From Mycolicibacterium frederiksbergense (GTDB taxonomy: Bacteria; Actinomycetota; Actinomycetes; Mycobacteriales; Mycobacteriaceae), in assembly GCF_012223425.1 (NCBI RefSeq), contig NZ_CP038799.1:5564249-5628248 (forward strand): DNA of 64,000 bases, given 5' to 3'. The notes beneath the pieces were generated by a model. That model saw nothing but the letters and a program-made list of their open reading frames with translations, had not been told where the DNA came from and did not search any database. Position numbers and translations under genes: made by a program. This document shows positions 34,479 to 44,942 of this stretch, piece by piece; positions within the stretch are counted from its first letter, which is position 1, and every line of letters begins with the position of its first letter.

Positions 34479-35066
34479 GTGCAGCTGCACAAACGTGACC
34501 TCGTCGACGCCGCCACGGCGATCCTGGACAATTTCGGGATCGCCGATCTGACCATGCGCCGGCTCGCGCGCGAGCTCAACGTCAGCCCCGGCGCGTTGTA
34601 CTGGCATTTCGCCAACAAGCAGCAACTGCTCGGCGCGGTGGCCGACCGGATTCTGGCGCCCGCGCTGCAACCGGACCCGTCCGGAACCTGGCGCGAGCAG
34701 GTGTCCGGGGACTGCCACCGGCTACGGGACGCACTGCTGTCGCACACCGACGGCGCCGAACTGGTCTCGGCCAGCTTCGCCGCCTGGCAATCCGAGGCGA
34801 TGACGCGGGTCGTCGACCGCCTGTCCGCGGCGGTGGCCGAATCCGGCGTCGACGGACAGCATTGCGCGCTGGCCGCCCGCACCGTCGTCTACTACGTGCT
34901 GGGGTTCACCGTCGATGAACAGTCCCGCCTGCAGTGGGACGCCGCGGGCGCCGAACTGCCGGAAGGCCAGTCGACGCTCTCCGAGGACGCCGGCCGCCGG
35001 TTCGCATTCGGCCTCAACCTGCTCATCGACGGCATGGCGGCACACCGGGACGCGGCGGTCCGATAA
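34479..35066 (+). CDS. bioQ: TetR-family biotin regulator BioQ
   Basis: 195 residues from a leaderless GTG. The N-terminal helix-turn-helix reads AATAILDNFGIADLTMRRLARELNVSPGALYWHFANKQQLL (about 12-52 in pieces). Divergence from bioB and adjacency to the TGAAC-N3-GTTCA site identify it as BioQ, the repressor of bioFD and bioB known from Mycobacterium smegmatis. The ligand signal is not evident. It autoregulates through the shared operator. Confidence 0.9.
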   Translation: MQLHKRDLVDAATAILDNFGIADLTMRRLARELNVSPGALYWHFANKQQLLGAVADRILAPALQPDPSGTWREQVSGDCHRLRDALLSHTDGAELVSASFAAWQSEAMTRVVDRLSAAVAESGVDGQHCALAARTVVYYVLGFTVDEQSRLQWDAAGAELPEGQSTLSEDAGRRFAFGLNLLIDGMAAHRDAAVR

Positions 35067-35091
35067 CTCGGTTCTTCGGCGCCGAACATGT

Positions 35092-35104
35092 CCGACCAGG
35101 TCGG
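35092..35104 (+). repeat. Short perfect inverted repeat before the DUF222 gene
   Basis: CCGACC-A-GGTCGG sits just upstream of the TACAAT -10 (35105-35110) of the DUF222/HNH gene, on its -35 side. It could be a second operator or part of the element's flank. Nothing else is recognisable in the 51-bp gap after bioQ. Confidence 0.35.
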
Positions 35105-35109
35105 TACAA

Positions 35110-35125
35110 TCGCACATATGTTCGA
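35110..35125 (+). promoter_or_regulatory. LexA (SOS) box over the start of the DUF222/HNH gene
   Basis: TCGCACATATGTTCGA matches the mycobacterial SOS box TCGAAC-N4-GTTCGA with one mismatch. It starts on the last base of the TACAAT -10 (35105-35110) and contains the ATG 35118. LexA binding would block both RNA polymerase and the leaderless start. Confidence 0.75.
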
Positions 35126-36842
35126 AGTCTTGGATCGTGGCGCACTCGCCGGGTTGAGCGATGAGGCGCTCATCTCCGCGGTCACCACCATGACCCAGAC
35201 CGAGGCGAGGGCCGCCGCGCAGCGACTGGCCCTGATCGGCGAGGTGGTGGCCCGCCAGTGCGATGACGAAGACGATGTGGTCGCCCATCAGGTCATCGAT
35301 GGGTGGGCGTGGGCGCAGGCCGCGGTGTCGGCGGCCTGCAACCTGAACTCGCATGCGGCGTCCAAGCAGATGCGCATCGCCCAAGCGTTGCGCGACCGGC
35401 TGCCCCGCACCTCAGCCCTGTTCGCCACCGGAGTCATCTCGGCGAGGGTGATCGATGCAATCACCTGGCGCACCCACCTCGTCGTCGACGAGGACGCGCT
35501 GGGGTTGATCGACACCGCCATCGCCGCCGAAGCCAACCAGTACGGGGCGCATTCGGAGAAACAACTGATCGGGGCGGTGGATCTGTGGGTGGAGAAATTC
35601 GACCCCGACGCCGTCGTGCGCTCCAAACGGGCCGCCAAAGACCTCTACGTCGAGTTCGACGACAAGGACGACCCCAACGGGGTGGCCTCGTTCTGGGGGC
35701 GGCTACGCGTCACCGACAAGAAGATCTTGGAGCAGAGGCTCAACGACCTCGCCGACACGGTCTGCGCCAATGATCCCCGCAAGCGCGGGGAACTACGCGC
35801 CGCGGCCCTGGCCGCATTGGGTGTGGTCGGGCCCGCCCTGGAGCGCCTGGCCTGCGAGTGCGGGGACGCTGAGTGTGCGGGCAGCGGTAAAGACCCACGC
35901 GCGGGCGCACTCACCATCTACGCGCTCACCGACCAGGTGCCCGCCGCGGCTGAAGACCGCCCGCGGCAGACGACGCCGGGCGCTGCGGGCACCCCGGACT
36001 CCGAGCCCACCGCGACCGAGGCCGCGCCAGAGCAAGAGCAAGAGCAAGAGCAAGAGGAGCAGACTGCCGGGCGACAGCCGCAGACTCCGGCCGCGGAGTC
36101 AGAACCCGACGCGCCGGCTGCCAGCACCCAACCCACCAAGCCCGCGGCCTGCAACCCCAGCCCCGGCGTCACGCTCGACGGCGCCATCATTCCCGCCGCG
36201 ATGCTCGCCGAACTCATCGCCGCTGGCGCCACCATTAAACTGCTATCGGAGATCGCCGACCTCCCCGCCGAACCCCGATACCGGCCCTCGACCGCGCTGA
36301 CCGCGTTCGTCCGCATGCGCGCCATGAACTGCAGCTTCCCCGGCTGCAACCGCGCCGCACACCGCTGCGACCTGGATCATCTGACCCCATGGCCGGCCGG
36401 AGCCACCCACCCCGGCAACCTCGGGCCACTATGCCGCCTGCACCATCTGGTCAAAACCTTCGGCGGCTGGACACCCACCGCCCAACCCGACGGCACCATC
36501 CACTGGAGCGCACCCACCGGACACACCTACGCAAAGGCTCCCGGCGCGGCAATCCTGTTCCCGCACTGGAACATCCAGACACCCATCCCACGAAAACGCG
36601 CCATCACCCTCATCAACGACACCGACCGCGACACCAAGATGCCGGTCCGACAACGCACCCGCGCCCAAGACCGCGCCCAACGCATCAACACCGAACGCGC
36701 ACGCAACCAACTCCAACGCGCCCTCGAGCAGGTCGCCAAAGAGCGGATCCGAGACAGCGCGATCAGGGCCACCACCACACAAGACGACGTTCTCCACGAC
36801 CATGTCGTCAGGACCGGTGACCCAGACCCGCCACCATTCTGA
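35118..36842 (+). CDS. DUF222 / REP13E12-family HNH endonuclease-like protein
   Basis: 574 residues from ATG 35118 (MFEVLDRGALAGLSDEALIS), chosen over an upstream ATG (35088) because -10 and SOS box place transcription at 35118. Domains: DUF222 helical region (about 1-250), a low-complexity linker with a Glu-Gln repeat (about 305-360), then HNH: CSFPGCNRAAHRCDLDHLTPW and NLGPLCRLHHLVK (about 400-440), with paired cysteines and the DLDH/N/H metal site. This is the 13E12 family, several members of which belong to the M. tuberculosis DNA-damage regulon. It sits between bioQ and the RNA-ligase/bioD genes. Function is unproven. Confidence 0.88.
   Translation: MFEVLDRGALAGLSDEALISAVTTMTQTEARAAAQRLALIGEVVARQCDDEDDVVAHQVIDGWAWAQAAVSAACNLNSHAASKQMRIAQALRDRLPRTSALFATGVISARVIDAITWRTHLVVDEDALGLIDTAIAAEANQYGAHSEKQLIGAVDLWVEKFDPDAVVRSKRAAKDLYVEFDDKDDPNGVASFWGRLRVTDKKILEQRLNDLADTVCANDPRKRGELRAAALAALGVVGPALERLACECGDAECAGSGKDPRAGALTIYALTDQVPAAAEDRPRQTTPGAAGTPDSEPTATEAAPEQEQEQEQEEQTAGRQPQTPAAESEPDAPAASTQPTKPAACNPSPGVTLDGAIIPAAMLAELIAAGATIKLLSEIADLPAEPRYRPSTALTAFVRMRAMNCSFPGCNRAAHRCDLDHLTPWPAGATHPGNLGPLCRLHHLVKTFGGWTPTAQPDGTIHWSAPTGHTYAKAPGAAILFPHWNIQTPIPRKRAITLINDTDRDTKMPVRQRTRAQDRAQRINTERARNQLQRALEQVAKERIRDSAIRATTTQDDVLHDHVVRTGDPDPPPF
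36030..36053 (+). repeat. Hexanucleotide repeat (GAGCAA)4 in the DUF222/HNH gene
   Basis: Four tandem GAGCAA units encode (EQ)4 in the linker between DUF222 and HNH. Copy-number change would alter linker length without a frameshift. Confidence 0.85.
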
Positions 36843-36856
36843 CCAAGCATTGCCTT

Positions 36857-37387
36857 TCAGCCGGGCAGCACAATCGGGTGCTCCTGACGGGCATCGCCGT
36901 CCCAGTGCCGCAGCCCTGTGAACGAACCCTCGATATCGGTTCCGGTGCCCGCCACGGCCAGCGCCCGCTCCAACAGGTCGGCACCGAGCCGGCGCGCCAG
37001 CGTGACGTGCGGGGTCCACTGCCCGGACTGGGCATGCCGCAGTGGTCCGGACTCCATGTGCGGCAGGCAGATACGGTTCACCTGTGCGTGCAGGTCCAGT
37101 AGCCCGGCGGACGGGATCACCAGCAACGCCAGCGTGTAGGGACCGCGGCCGAAGATGATCGGTGCGCCGAGCCTGCACGGCAACGGCAGCGAGCCCAGCA
37201 GCGGGGCCAGATCATCGTGGACCGCCGCGGACATCCGGGCGGAGACCGTGACGGTCACGTGCGGGCGGTTGCTCGGCGAGCGGTGGGCCGCCTGGCTGGG
37301 CGCCCCGGCGACGGCGAGCGCCTGCCAGACATCACGGACGGCGGCATCGGCGCCTGCATCGAGAGTCAGCTCGACCGAGTGCACCAT
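36857..37387 (-). CDS. 2'-5' RNA ligase / 2H phosphoesterase-family protein
   Basis: 176 residues from ATG 37387, 2 nt after the bioD stop. The two H-x-T motifs of the 2H superfamily are present: RPHVTVTV (about 42) and WTPHVTLAR (about 123). Members act on 2',3'-cyclic or 2'-5' phosphodiesters. Corresponds to Rv1571 by position. Substrate unknown; probably co-transcribed with bioF-bioD. It converges with the HNH gene 14 bp away. Confidence 0.8.
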   Translation of the reverse strand: MVHSVELTLDAGADAAVRDVWQALAVAGAPSQAAHRSPSNRPHVTVTVSARMSAAVHDDLAPLLGSLPLPCRLGAPIIFGRGPYTLALLVIPSAGLLDLHAQVNRICLPHMESGPLRHAQSGQWTPHVTLARRLGADLLERALAVAGTGTDIEGSFTGLRHWDGDARQEHPIVLPG

Positions 37388-37389
37388 GG

Positions 37390-38067
37390 CTACACCAGGC
37401 TCGCGATCCAGTTCCGGTCGAAGGCCTCGACGCTGAGCGCCCGGAAGTCCTCCGAGGTGCGCGCCGAGGCCCCCGCGGGCAACACCGCACGGACATCGGC
37501 CAGCGCCGCCAGCGCCTCCCGGTTGCCCAGCTCGGCGACGCCGGGTTCGGCCGGCCACGCGCCGATCACCAGTCCGGCCGACGCAATGCCTTGTCCGGCA
37601 AGTGATTCCAACGTCAGCGCGGTGTGGTTGAGGGTGCCCAGCCCCGGTGACACCACCACCAGAACCGGCGCGGACACCTCGGCGGCGATATCGCGCAGCG
37701 TCACCCCGCCGGCACCCATCTCGACGAGCAGGCCACCGGCACCTTCGACGATGGTCAATCGCCCCGGCGCGTCGGCGGCCCGCACCGAGGCCACCAGCTC
37801 GTCGCGGTCAGGCAACGGCAGTCCGGCCCTTGCGGCCGCCGCGACCGGCGCCAACGGCTCGGGATATCGCCAGCCCCCGTGCAGCGCGTCGACCCCGGAG
37901 AGCCGGCGTACCTCACCCAGATCGTCGTCACCGTCCGCAGATCCGGTCTGCACCGGTTTGCACACCGCCACATCGATACCGGCCAGCCGGGCGGCCGCGG
38001 CCAGCGCCGCCGTCGTCACCGTCTTGCCGACCCCGGTATCGGTACCCGTCACGATCAGGACAGTCAT
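37390..38067 (-). CDS. bioD: Dethiobiotin synthetase
   Basis: 225 residues. ATP-dependent carboxylation and ring closure of DAPA. P-loop GTDTGVGKTVTTAAL (about 7-21), CKPVQTGS with catalytic lysine, and VEGAGGLLVEM are diagnostic. ATG overlaps the bioF stop. Confidence 0.96.
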   Translation of the reverse strand: MTVLIVTGTDTGVGKTVTTAALAAAARLAGIDVAVCKPVQTGSADGDDDLGEVRRLSGVDALHGGWRYPEPLAPVAAAARAGLPLPDRDELVASVRAADAPGRLTIVEGAGGLLVEMGAGGVTLRDIAAEVSAPVLVVVSPGLGTLNHTALTLESLAGQGIASAGLVIGAWPAEPGVAELGNREALAALADVRAVLPAGASARTSEDFRALSVEAFDRNWIASLV

Positions 38068-39209
38068 CGCTGCAGGCCGAGAACCTCGGCGAGAACCCCT
38101 GCCGCCACAGCAATCTCGTCATCGGTGAGGGCGGCGCGGGCGGTCAGCCGTAGTCGGGAGGTGCCGGCCGGGACGGAGGGCGGCCGGAAACAGCCCACCC
38201 GCACCCCGCGTTCCAGGCAGGCCGCGGCCGCGGCGGCGGACACCTCGGGGTCGCCCAGAATCACCGAGACGACCGCCGAGGTGGGTGTCTCGGCCACATC
38301 GCAGATCCGGGCGAGTTCGGCGGCGCGCTCCAGCACCGCGGAGGCCAGCTGCGGCTGGCCCTCCAGGACGCGCAGTGCGGCCAGCGCGGCGCCGACGGCC
38401 GCCGGCGCGAGCCCGGTGTCGAAGATGAAGGTGCGCGCCGTGTCGATGAGATGGGCACGCACCGCAGCCGGTCCGAGCACCGCACCGCCCTGGCTGCCCA
38501 GTGCCTTGGACAACGTCGTGGTCATGACGACGTCCGGCGCGCCGGCCAGACCGACCTCGTGCAGCAGCCCCTGACCACCGGTGCCGCGGACACCGAGCCC
38601 GTGTGCCTCGTCGACCAGCAGCAGCGCACCGAACCGGTGGCACACCTCGTGCAGTTCACGCAGCGGGGCGAGGCCACCGTCGGTGCTGAACACCGATTCG
38701 GTGGCCACCACCGCCCGTTCCTCGGCGCGCCCCGACAACGCCGCTTCGACGGCGACGACATCGAGATGCGGTGTCACCGCGACCCTGGCCCGCGACAGCC
38801 GGCAGGCATCCACGATGGAGGCATGGGTGAGCGCATCGGAGACCAGCAACGAGCCCGCACCGGTCAGCGCCGTGATGGCGCCGATGTTGGCGGTGTAACC
38901 CGACGAGAACACCAACGCCGATTCGGCCCCGGTGAACGATGCCAGCTCGGCTTCGAATTCCTCGTGCAGCTCGGTGTTCCCGGTGACCAGCCGCGAGCCG
39001 CCGGCACCGGCACCCCAGGTGCGCAGCGCCTCGACGCCACCTGCGAGCACGGCGGGGTGCTGGGACAACCCGAGATAGTCGTTGGAGGCCAGATCGAGCT
39101 CGGTGCCCACCGGCGGGCGCACCCGCAGGGATCGGCGCAGCCCCTGCGCACGGCGCTGTGCCTCGACCTCGGCGAGCCAGGCCAGCGGGGAAAGACCGGT
39201 GCGCGTCAC
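38064..39209 (-). CDS. bioF: 8-amino-7-oxononanoate synthase
   Basis: 381 residues from GTG 39209, preceded by SD AAAGGACG; the longer open frame runs into bioA. PLP enzyme joining pimeloyl thioester and alanine: LASNDYLGLSQHP, SGYTANIGAI, VDEAHGLGVRGTGG and the PLP lysine in TTLSKALGSQGG. Transcribed with bioD from a BioQ-controlled promoter located in the 3' end of bioA. Confidence 0.96.
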   Translation of the reverse strand: MTRTGLSPLAWLAEVEAQRRAQGLRRSLRVRPPVGTELDLASNDYLGLSQHPAVLAGGVEALRTWGAGAGGSRLVTGNTELHEEFEAELASFTGAESALVFSSGYTANIGAITALTGAGSLLVSDALTHASIVDACRLSRARVAVTPHLDVVAVEAALSGRAEERAVVATESVFSTDGGLAPLRELHEVCHRFGALLLVDEAHGLGVRGTGGQGLLHEVGLAGAPDVVMTTTLSKALGSQGGAVLGPAAVRAHLIDTARTFIFDTGLAPAAVGAALAALRVLEGQPQLASAVLERAAELARICDVAETPTSAVVSVILGDPEVSAAAAAACLERGVRVGCFRPPSVPAGTSRLRLTARAALTDDEIAVAAGVLAEVLGLQR

Positions 39210-39228
39210 TGGACGTCCTTTCGACACT

Positions 39229-39241
39229 TGAACACCGTTCA
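39229..39241 (-). promoter_or_regulatory. BioQ operator of bioFD
   Basis: TGAACACCGTTCA, embedded on the minus strand in TAACCTGAACACCGTTCA, identical over 18 bases to the bioB promoter module; TAACCT is the -10. The operator overlaps the bioA stop codon (39239-39241) and precedes the bioF SD by about 12 nt. Confidence 0.9.
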
Positions 39242-40531
39242 GGTTAGTGCACGCGCGACGCCGACCATGCCCGCACCGATACCGGCGATCTCGTCGGGGG
39301 TACAGATGAAGGGCGGCATCGCGTAGACCAGCCTGCCGAACGGTCGCAGCCACAGACCGTGCTCGATCGCGGTGCGGGTGGCGATGGCCATATCGACGGG
39401 TTCGCGCATCTCGATGACGCCGATGGCGCCGAGCACCCGCACATCGGCCACACCGGGCAGTGATCGCGCCGGTTCGAGCCCGGCCCGCAACCCGGCCTCG
39501 ATCTCACGCACCCGGGCCCGCCAGTCACCCTCCAGCAGCAGTTCCACCGCGGCCACCGACACCGCACAGGCCAGCGCATTGGCCATGAAGGTGGGTCCGT
39601 GCATCAAGGCGCCCGGCTCCCCCGCGCTGATCGTCGCCGCGACATCACCCGTGCACAGGGTGGCGGCCAGCGTCACATACCCGCCCGTGAGCGCCTTGCC
39701 CACGCACATGATGTCGGGGGTGACCCCGGCGTGATCGGCGGCGAACAGTTCACCGGTACGTCCGAATCCGGTGGCGATCTCGTCGAAGATGAGCAGCACA
39801 CCGTGCTCATCGCACAGCCGTCGTAGGTCGGTGAGATAGCGCGGGTCGTGAAAGCGCATACCGCCGGCCCCCTGGACGACCGGCTCGACGATCACCGCAG
39901 CCAGCTCGCCGGCATGCTCGGCGAGCTGCCGCCCGAAGTCCGCCACGTAGGAGGGGTCGTACTCGCCGGGCACCTGCGGTGCGAACACCTGCCGGGCCAG
40001 GACATCGGTCCAGATCGAGTGCATGCCGCCGTCGGGGTCACAGACGCTCATCGGGGTGAACGTGTCGCCGTGATAGCCGCCGCGCCACGTCATCAGCCGG
40101 TGTTTGGCCGGCAAGCCACGGCTGCGCCAGTACTGCAGTGCCATCTTGGCGGCCACCTCCACCGACACCGAGCCCGAATCACTGAAGAACACCGACTCCA
40201 GGCCCGCCGGGGTGATCTCGACGAGCAGCTGGGCCAGCCGGGCGGCCGGCTCATGGGTCAGTCCACCGAACATGACGTGGTTCATGGTGGCCAGCTGGGC
40301 ACTCATCGCGGCGTCGAGTCGTGGGTGACCGTGCCCGTGCACCGCCGTCCACCACGAACTCATGGCGTCGAGCACGTCGACGGACCTGCCGTCATGCACG
40401 AGGGTGAGCCAGGCGCCCTTGGCTGCCACTGCCACCACCGGCGGCAATGCCTGGGAGCCGATCGTGCTGTAGGGGTGCCAGATGTGCGCGGTGTCGATCG
40501 CGCTGATCTCATCCGGTGTCAACGCTGGCAT
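39239..40531 (-). CDS. bioA: Adenosylmethionine-8-amino-7-oxononanoate aminotransferase
   Basis: 430 residues from ATG 40531 (MPALTPDEISAIDTAHIWHPY), chosen because a TAGTGT -10 lies 8 nt upstream and the family match begins here; a GTG at 40573 opens the same frame. PLP lysine in MCVGKALTGGYV; AMSSWWTAVHGHGHP, GGYHGDTF and FDEIATGFGRTG are typical. It seems to have its own promoter, with no BioQ site in front of it. Confidence 0.94.
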   Translation of the reverse strand: MPALTPDEISAIDTAHIWHPYSTIGSQALPPVVAVAAKGAWLTLVHDGRSVDVLDAMSSWWTAVHGHGHPRLDAAMSAQLATMNHVMFGGLTHEPAARLAQLLVEITPAGLESVFFSDSGSVSVEVAAKMALQYWRSRGLPAKHRLMTWRGGYHGDTFTPMSVCDPDGGMHSIWTDVLARQVFAPQVPGEYDPSYVADFGRQLAEHAGELAAVIVEPVVQGAGGMRFHDPRYLTDLRRLCDEHGVLLIFDEIATGFGRTGELFAADHAGVTPDIMCVGKALTGGYVTLAATLCTGDVAATISAGEPGALMHGPTFMANALACAVSVAAVELLLEGDWRARVREIEAGLRAGLEPARSLPGVADVRVLGAIGVIEMREPVDMAIATRTAIEHGLWLRPFGRLVYAMPPFICTPDEIAGIGAGMVGVARALT

Positions 40532-40623
40532 GGCACCGGACACTATCGCTTTGCCCAGCTGGTGTGACGTCACGCCCGTGGCCTGAGACCCCCAGGGTTC
40601 TTAGGTAGATTAACTCCCCGACC

Positions 40624-42798
40624 ATGATGACCCTCGCTCCCGCCCGACCCTCCACCCGCGGTACACCCACAGCCGGTCCCACGTCGACCGCCGGCTCGCA
40701 GACGGGTACCCGCGCATCGGGCTTTTACCGGCACGACCTCGACGGACTCCGTGGGGTCGCGATCGCCCTCGTGGCGATCTTCCACGTCTGGTTCGGCCGG
40801 GTCTCCGGTGGTGTGGACGTGTTCCTGGCGCTGTCCGGGTTCTTCTTCGGCGGCCGGTTGCTACGCGCCGCGATCGACCCGGCCACCGCGCTGCGCCCGA
40901 TTCCGGAGGTCGTGCGACTGGTCCGCCGGCTGCTGCCTGCGCTGATCGTGGTGCTCGCGGCGGCCGCGGTGCTGACCATCCTGATCCAGCCGGAAACCCG
41001 CTGGGAAACGTTTGCTGACCAGAGCCTGGCCAGCCTCGGCTACTACCAGAACTGGGAACTGGCCAACACCGCCGCGGACTATCTGCGCGCCGGTGAGACG
41101 GTCAGCCCGCTGCAGCACATCTGGTCGATGTCGGTGCAGGGCCAGTTCTACATCGCACTGCTGGCGATCATCTTCGCCCTCGCCTACCTGCTGCGCAGAC
41201 CGCTGGGCAGGCATGTGCGCTGGGTGTTCATCGTGCTGCTGAGCGCGCTGACCATCGCCTCGTTCGTGTACGCCATCATCGCGCACAACGCCGATCAGGC
41301 CGTGGCCTACTACAACAGTTTCGCCCGGGCCTGGGAGCTCACCCTGGGCGCACTGATCGGCGCCCTGGTCCCCTATGTGCGTTGGCCCATGTGGGTGCGC
41401 ACCATCGTGGCGACCGTATCGCTGATCGCCATCCTGCTGTGCGGCTGGCTCATCGACGGGGTGCGCGAGTTCCCGGGCCCGTGGACGCTGGTCCCCGTCG
41501 GCGCCACCGTGCTGTTCATCCTATCGGCAGCCAACCGCGTCGCCGATCCGCACACCGGCGGCAAGCTGCCCGCCCCGAACCGCCTGCTGGCCACCAAGCC
41601 GTTCGTCGCGCTGGGGTCGATGGCCTATTCGCTCTACCTGTGGCACTGGCCGCTGCTGATCTTCTGGCTGGCCTACACCGGCCGCGACCACGCCGGCTTC
41701 ACCGACGGCGCGATCGTGCTGCTGGTGTCCGGCGTACTGGCCTGGCTGACAACCAGATACGTCGAAACCCCACTGCGCTACCGGGCACCGGCCCAGCGGC
41801 CGACCGGTGTGCCGTGGCGAACCCGGTTGCGCCGCCCGACGATCGTGCTGGGCTCGGTCGTGACCCTGCTGGGCGTCACGCTGACAGCGACATCGTTCAC
41901 CTGGCGCGAGCACGTCACCGTCGAACGGGCCAGCGGTAAGGAGCTGTCCGGGCTCTCGGCCCGCGACTACCCCGGGTCGCGGGCGCTGACCAACAACGCC
42001 AGAGTGCCCAAGCTGCCGATGCGGCCCACCGTGCTGGAGGCCAAGAACGACATCCCGGAGTCCACCAACGCGGGTTGCATCAGCGACTTCGCCAACGTCG
42101 ACGTCATCAACTGCACCTATGGCAACAAAGATGCCCAACGCACCATCGCACTGGCCGGCGGATCGCACGCCGAACACTGGATCACCGCGCTGGACCTACT
42201 CGGCCGGCTACACGACTTCAAGGTGGTCACCTACCTGAAGATGGGTTGCCCGTTGACCACCGAACAGAAACCCCTCGTGATGGGCGACAACCGGCCGTAC
42301 CCGAAGTGCCGGCAGTGGAACGACGTGGTGATGCCGAAGCTGCTCGCGGACAAGCCCGACTTCGTGTTCACCACCTCCACCCGGCCGTGGAACATCAAAC
42401 CCGGCGATGTCATGCCCAGCTCGTATCTCGGTATCTGGCAGCAGTTCTCGGACGCCGGTATCGACGTTCTGGCGATGCGGGACACCCCCTGGCTGGTGCG
42501 CAACAACAAGCCGTACTTCCCGGCCGACTGCCTGGCCGACGGCGGCGATGCCATCTCGTGCGGCGTCAAGCGCTCTGCGGTACTGTCCGACGACAACCCG
42601 ACTTTGGATTATCTGCAACGGTTCCCGAATCTGAAGCCACTCGACATGACCGACGCGGTGTGCCGACCGGATTTTTGCCGAGTAGTAGAGGGAAATGTGT
42701 TGATGTATCACGACTCTCACCACCTATCGACAACATACGTTCGTACCATGACGAACGAACTGGGGCGTCAGCTCGCAGCCGCCACCGGCTGGTGGTGA
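40624..42798 (+). CDS. AT3-SGNH membrane acyltransferase (OafA/Rv1565c-like)
   Basis: 724 residues. N-terminal acyltransferase-3 domain with about ten membrane helices, starting HDLDGLRGVAIALVAIFHVWFGRVSGGVD (conserved H in IFHVWF), and a C-terminal extracytoplasmic SGNH domain (after about 440) with GGSHAEHW and the D-x-x-H block DSHHLSTTYV. Members O-acylate envelope glycans or lipids. The catalytic-serine block reads GGSH instead of the usual GDSH. A TAGATT -10 (40606-40611) precedes the two ATGs (40624 and 40627). Same order relative to treX as Rv1565c in M. tuberculosis. Confidence 0.88.
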   Translation: MMTLAPARPSTRGTPTAGPTSTAGSQTGTRASGFYRHDLDGLRGVAIALVAIFHVWFGRVSGGVDVFLALSGFFFGGRLLRAAIDPATALRPIPEVVRLVRRLLPALIVVLAAAAVLTILIQPETRWETFADQSLASLGYYQNWELANTAADYLRAGETVSPLQHIWSMSVQGQFYIALLAIIFALAYLLRRPLGRHVRWVFIVLLSALTIASFVYAIIAHNADQAVAYYNSFARAWELTLGALIGALVPYVRWPMWVRTIVATVSLIAILLCGWLIDGVREFPGPWTLVPVGATVLFILSAANRVADPHTGGKLPAPNRLLATKPFVALGSMAYSLYLWHWPLLIFWLAYTGRDHAGFTDGAIVLLVSGVLAWLTTRYVETPLRYRAPAQRPTGVPWRTRLRRPTIVLGSVVTLLGVTLTATSFTWREHVTVERASGKELSGLSARDYPGSRALTNNARVPKLPMRPTVLEAKNDIPESTNAGCISDFANVDVINCTYGNKDAQRTIALAGGSHAEHWITALDLLGRLHDFKVVTYLKMGCPLTTEQKPLVMGDNRPYPKCRQWNDVVMPKLLADKPDFVFTTSTRPWNIKPGDVMPSSYLGIWQQFSDAGIDVLAMRDTPWLVRNNKPYFPADCLADGGDAISCGVKRSAVLSDDNPTLDYLQRFPNLKPLDMTDAVCRPDFCRVVEGNVLMYHDSHHLSTTYVRTMTNELGRQLAAATGWW

Positions 42799-42799
42799 G

Positions 42800-44929
<2,130 letters not shown>

Positions 44930-44942
44930 GCGGTATCGGCTG

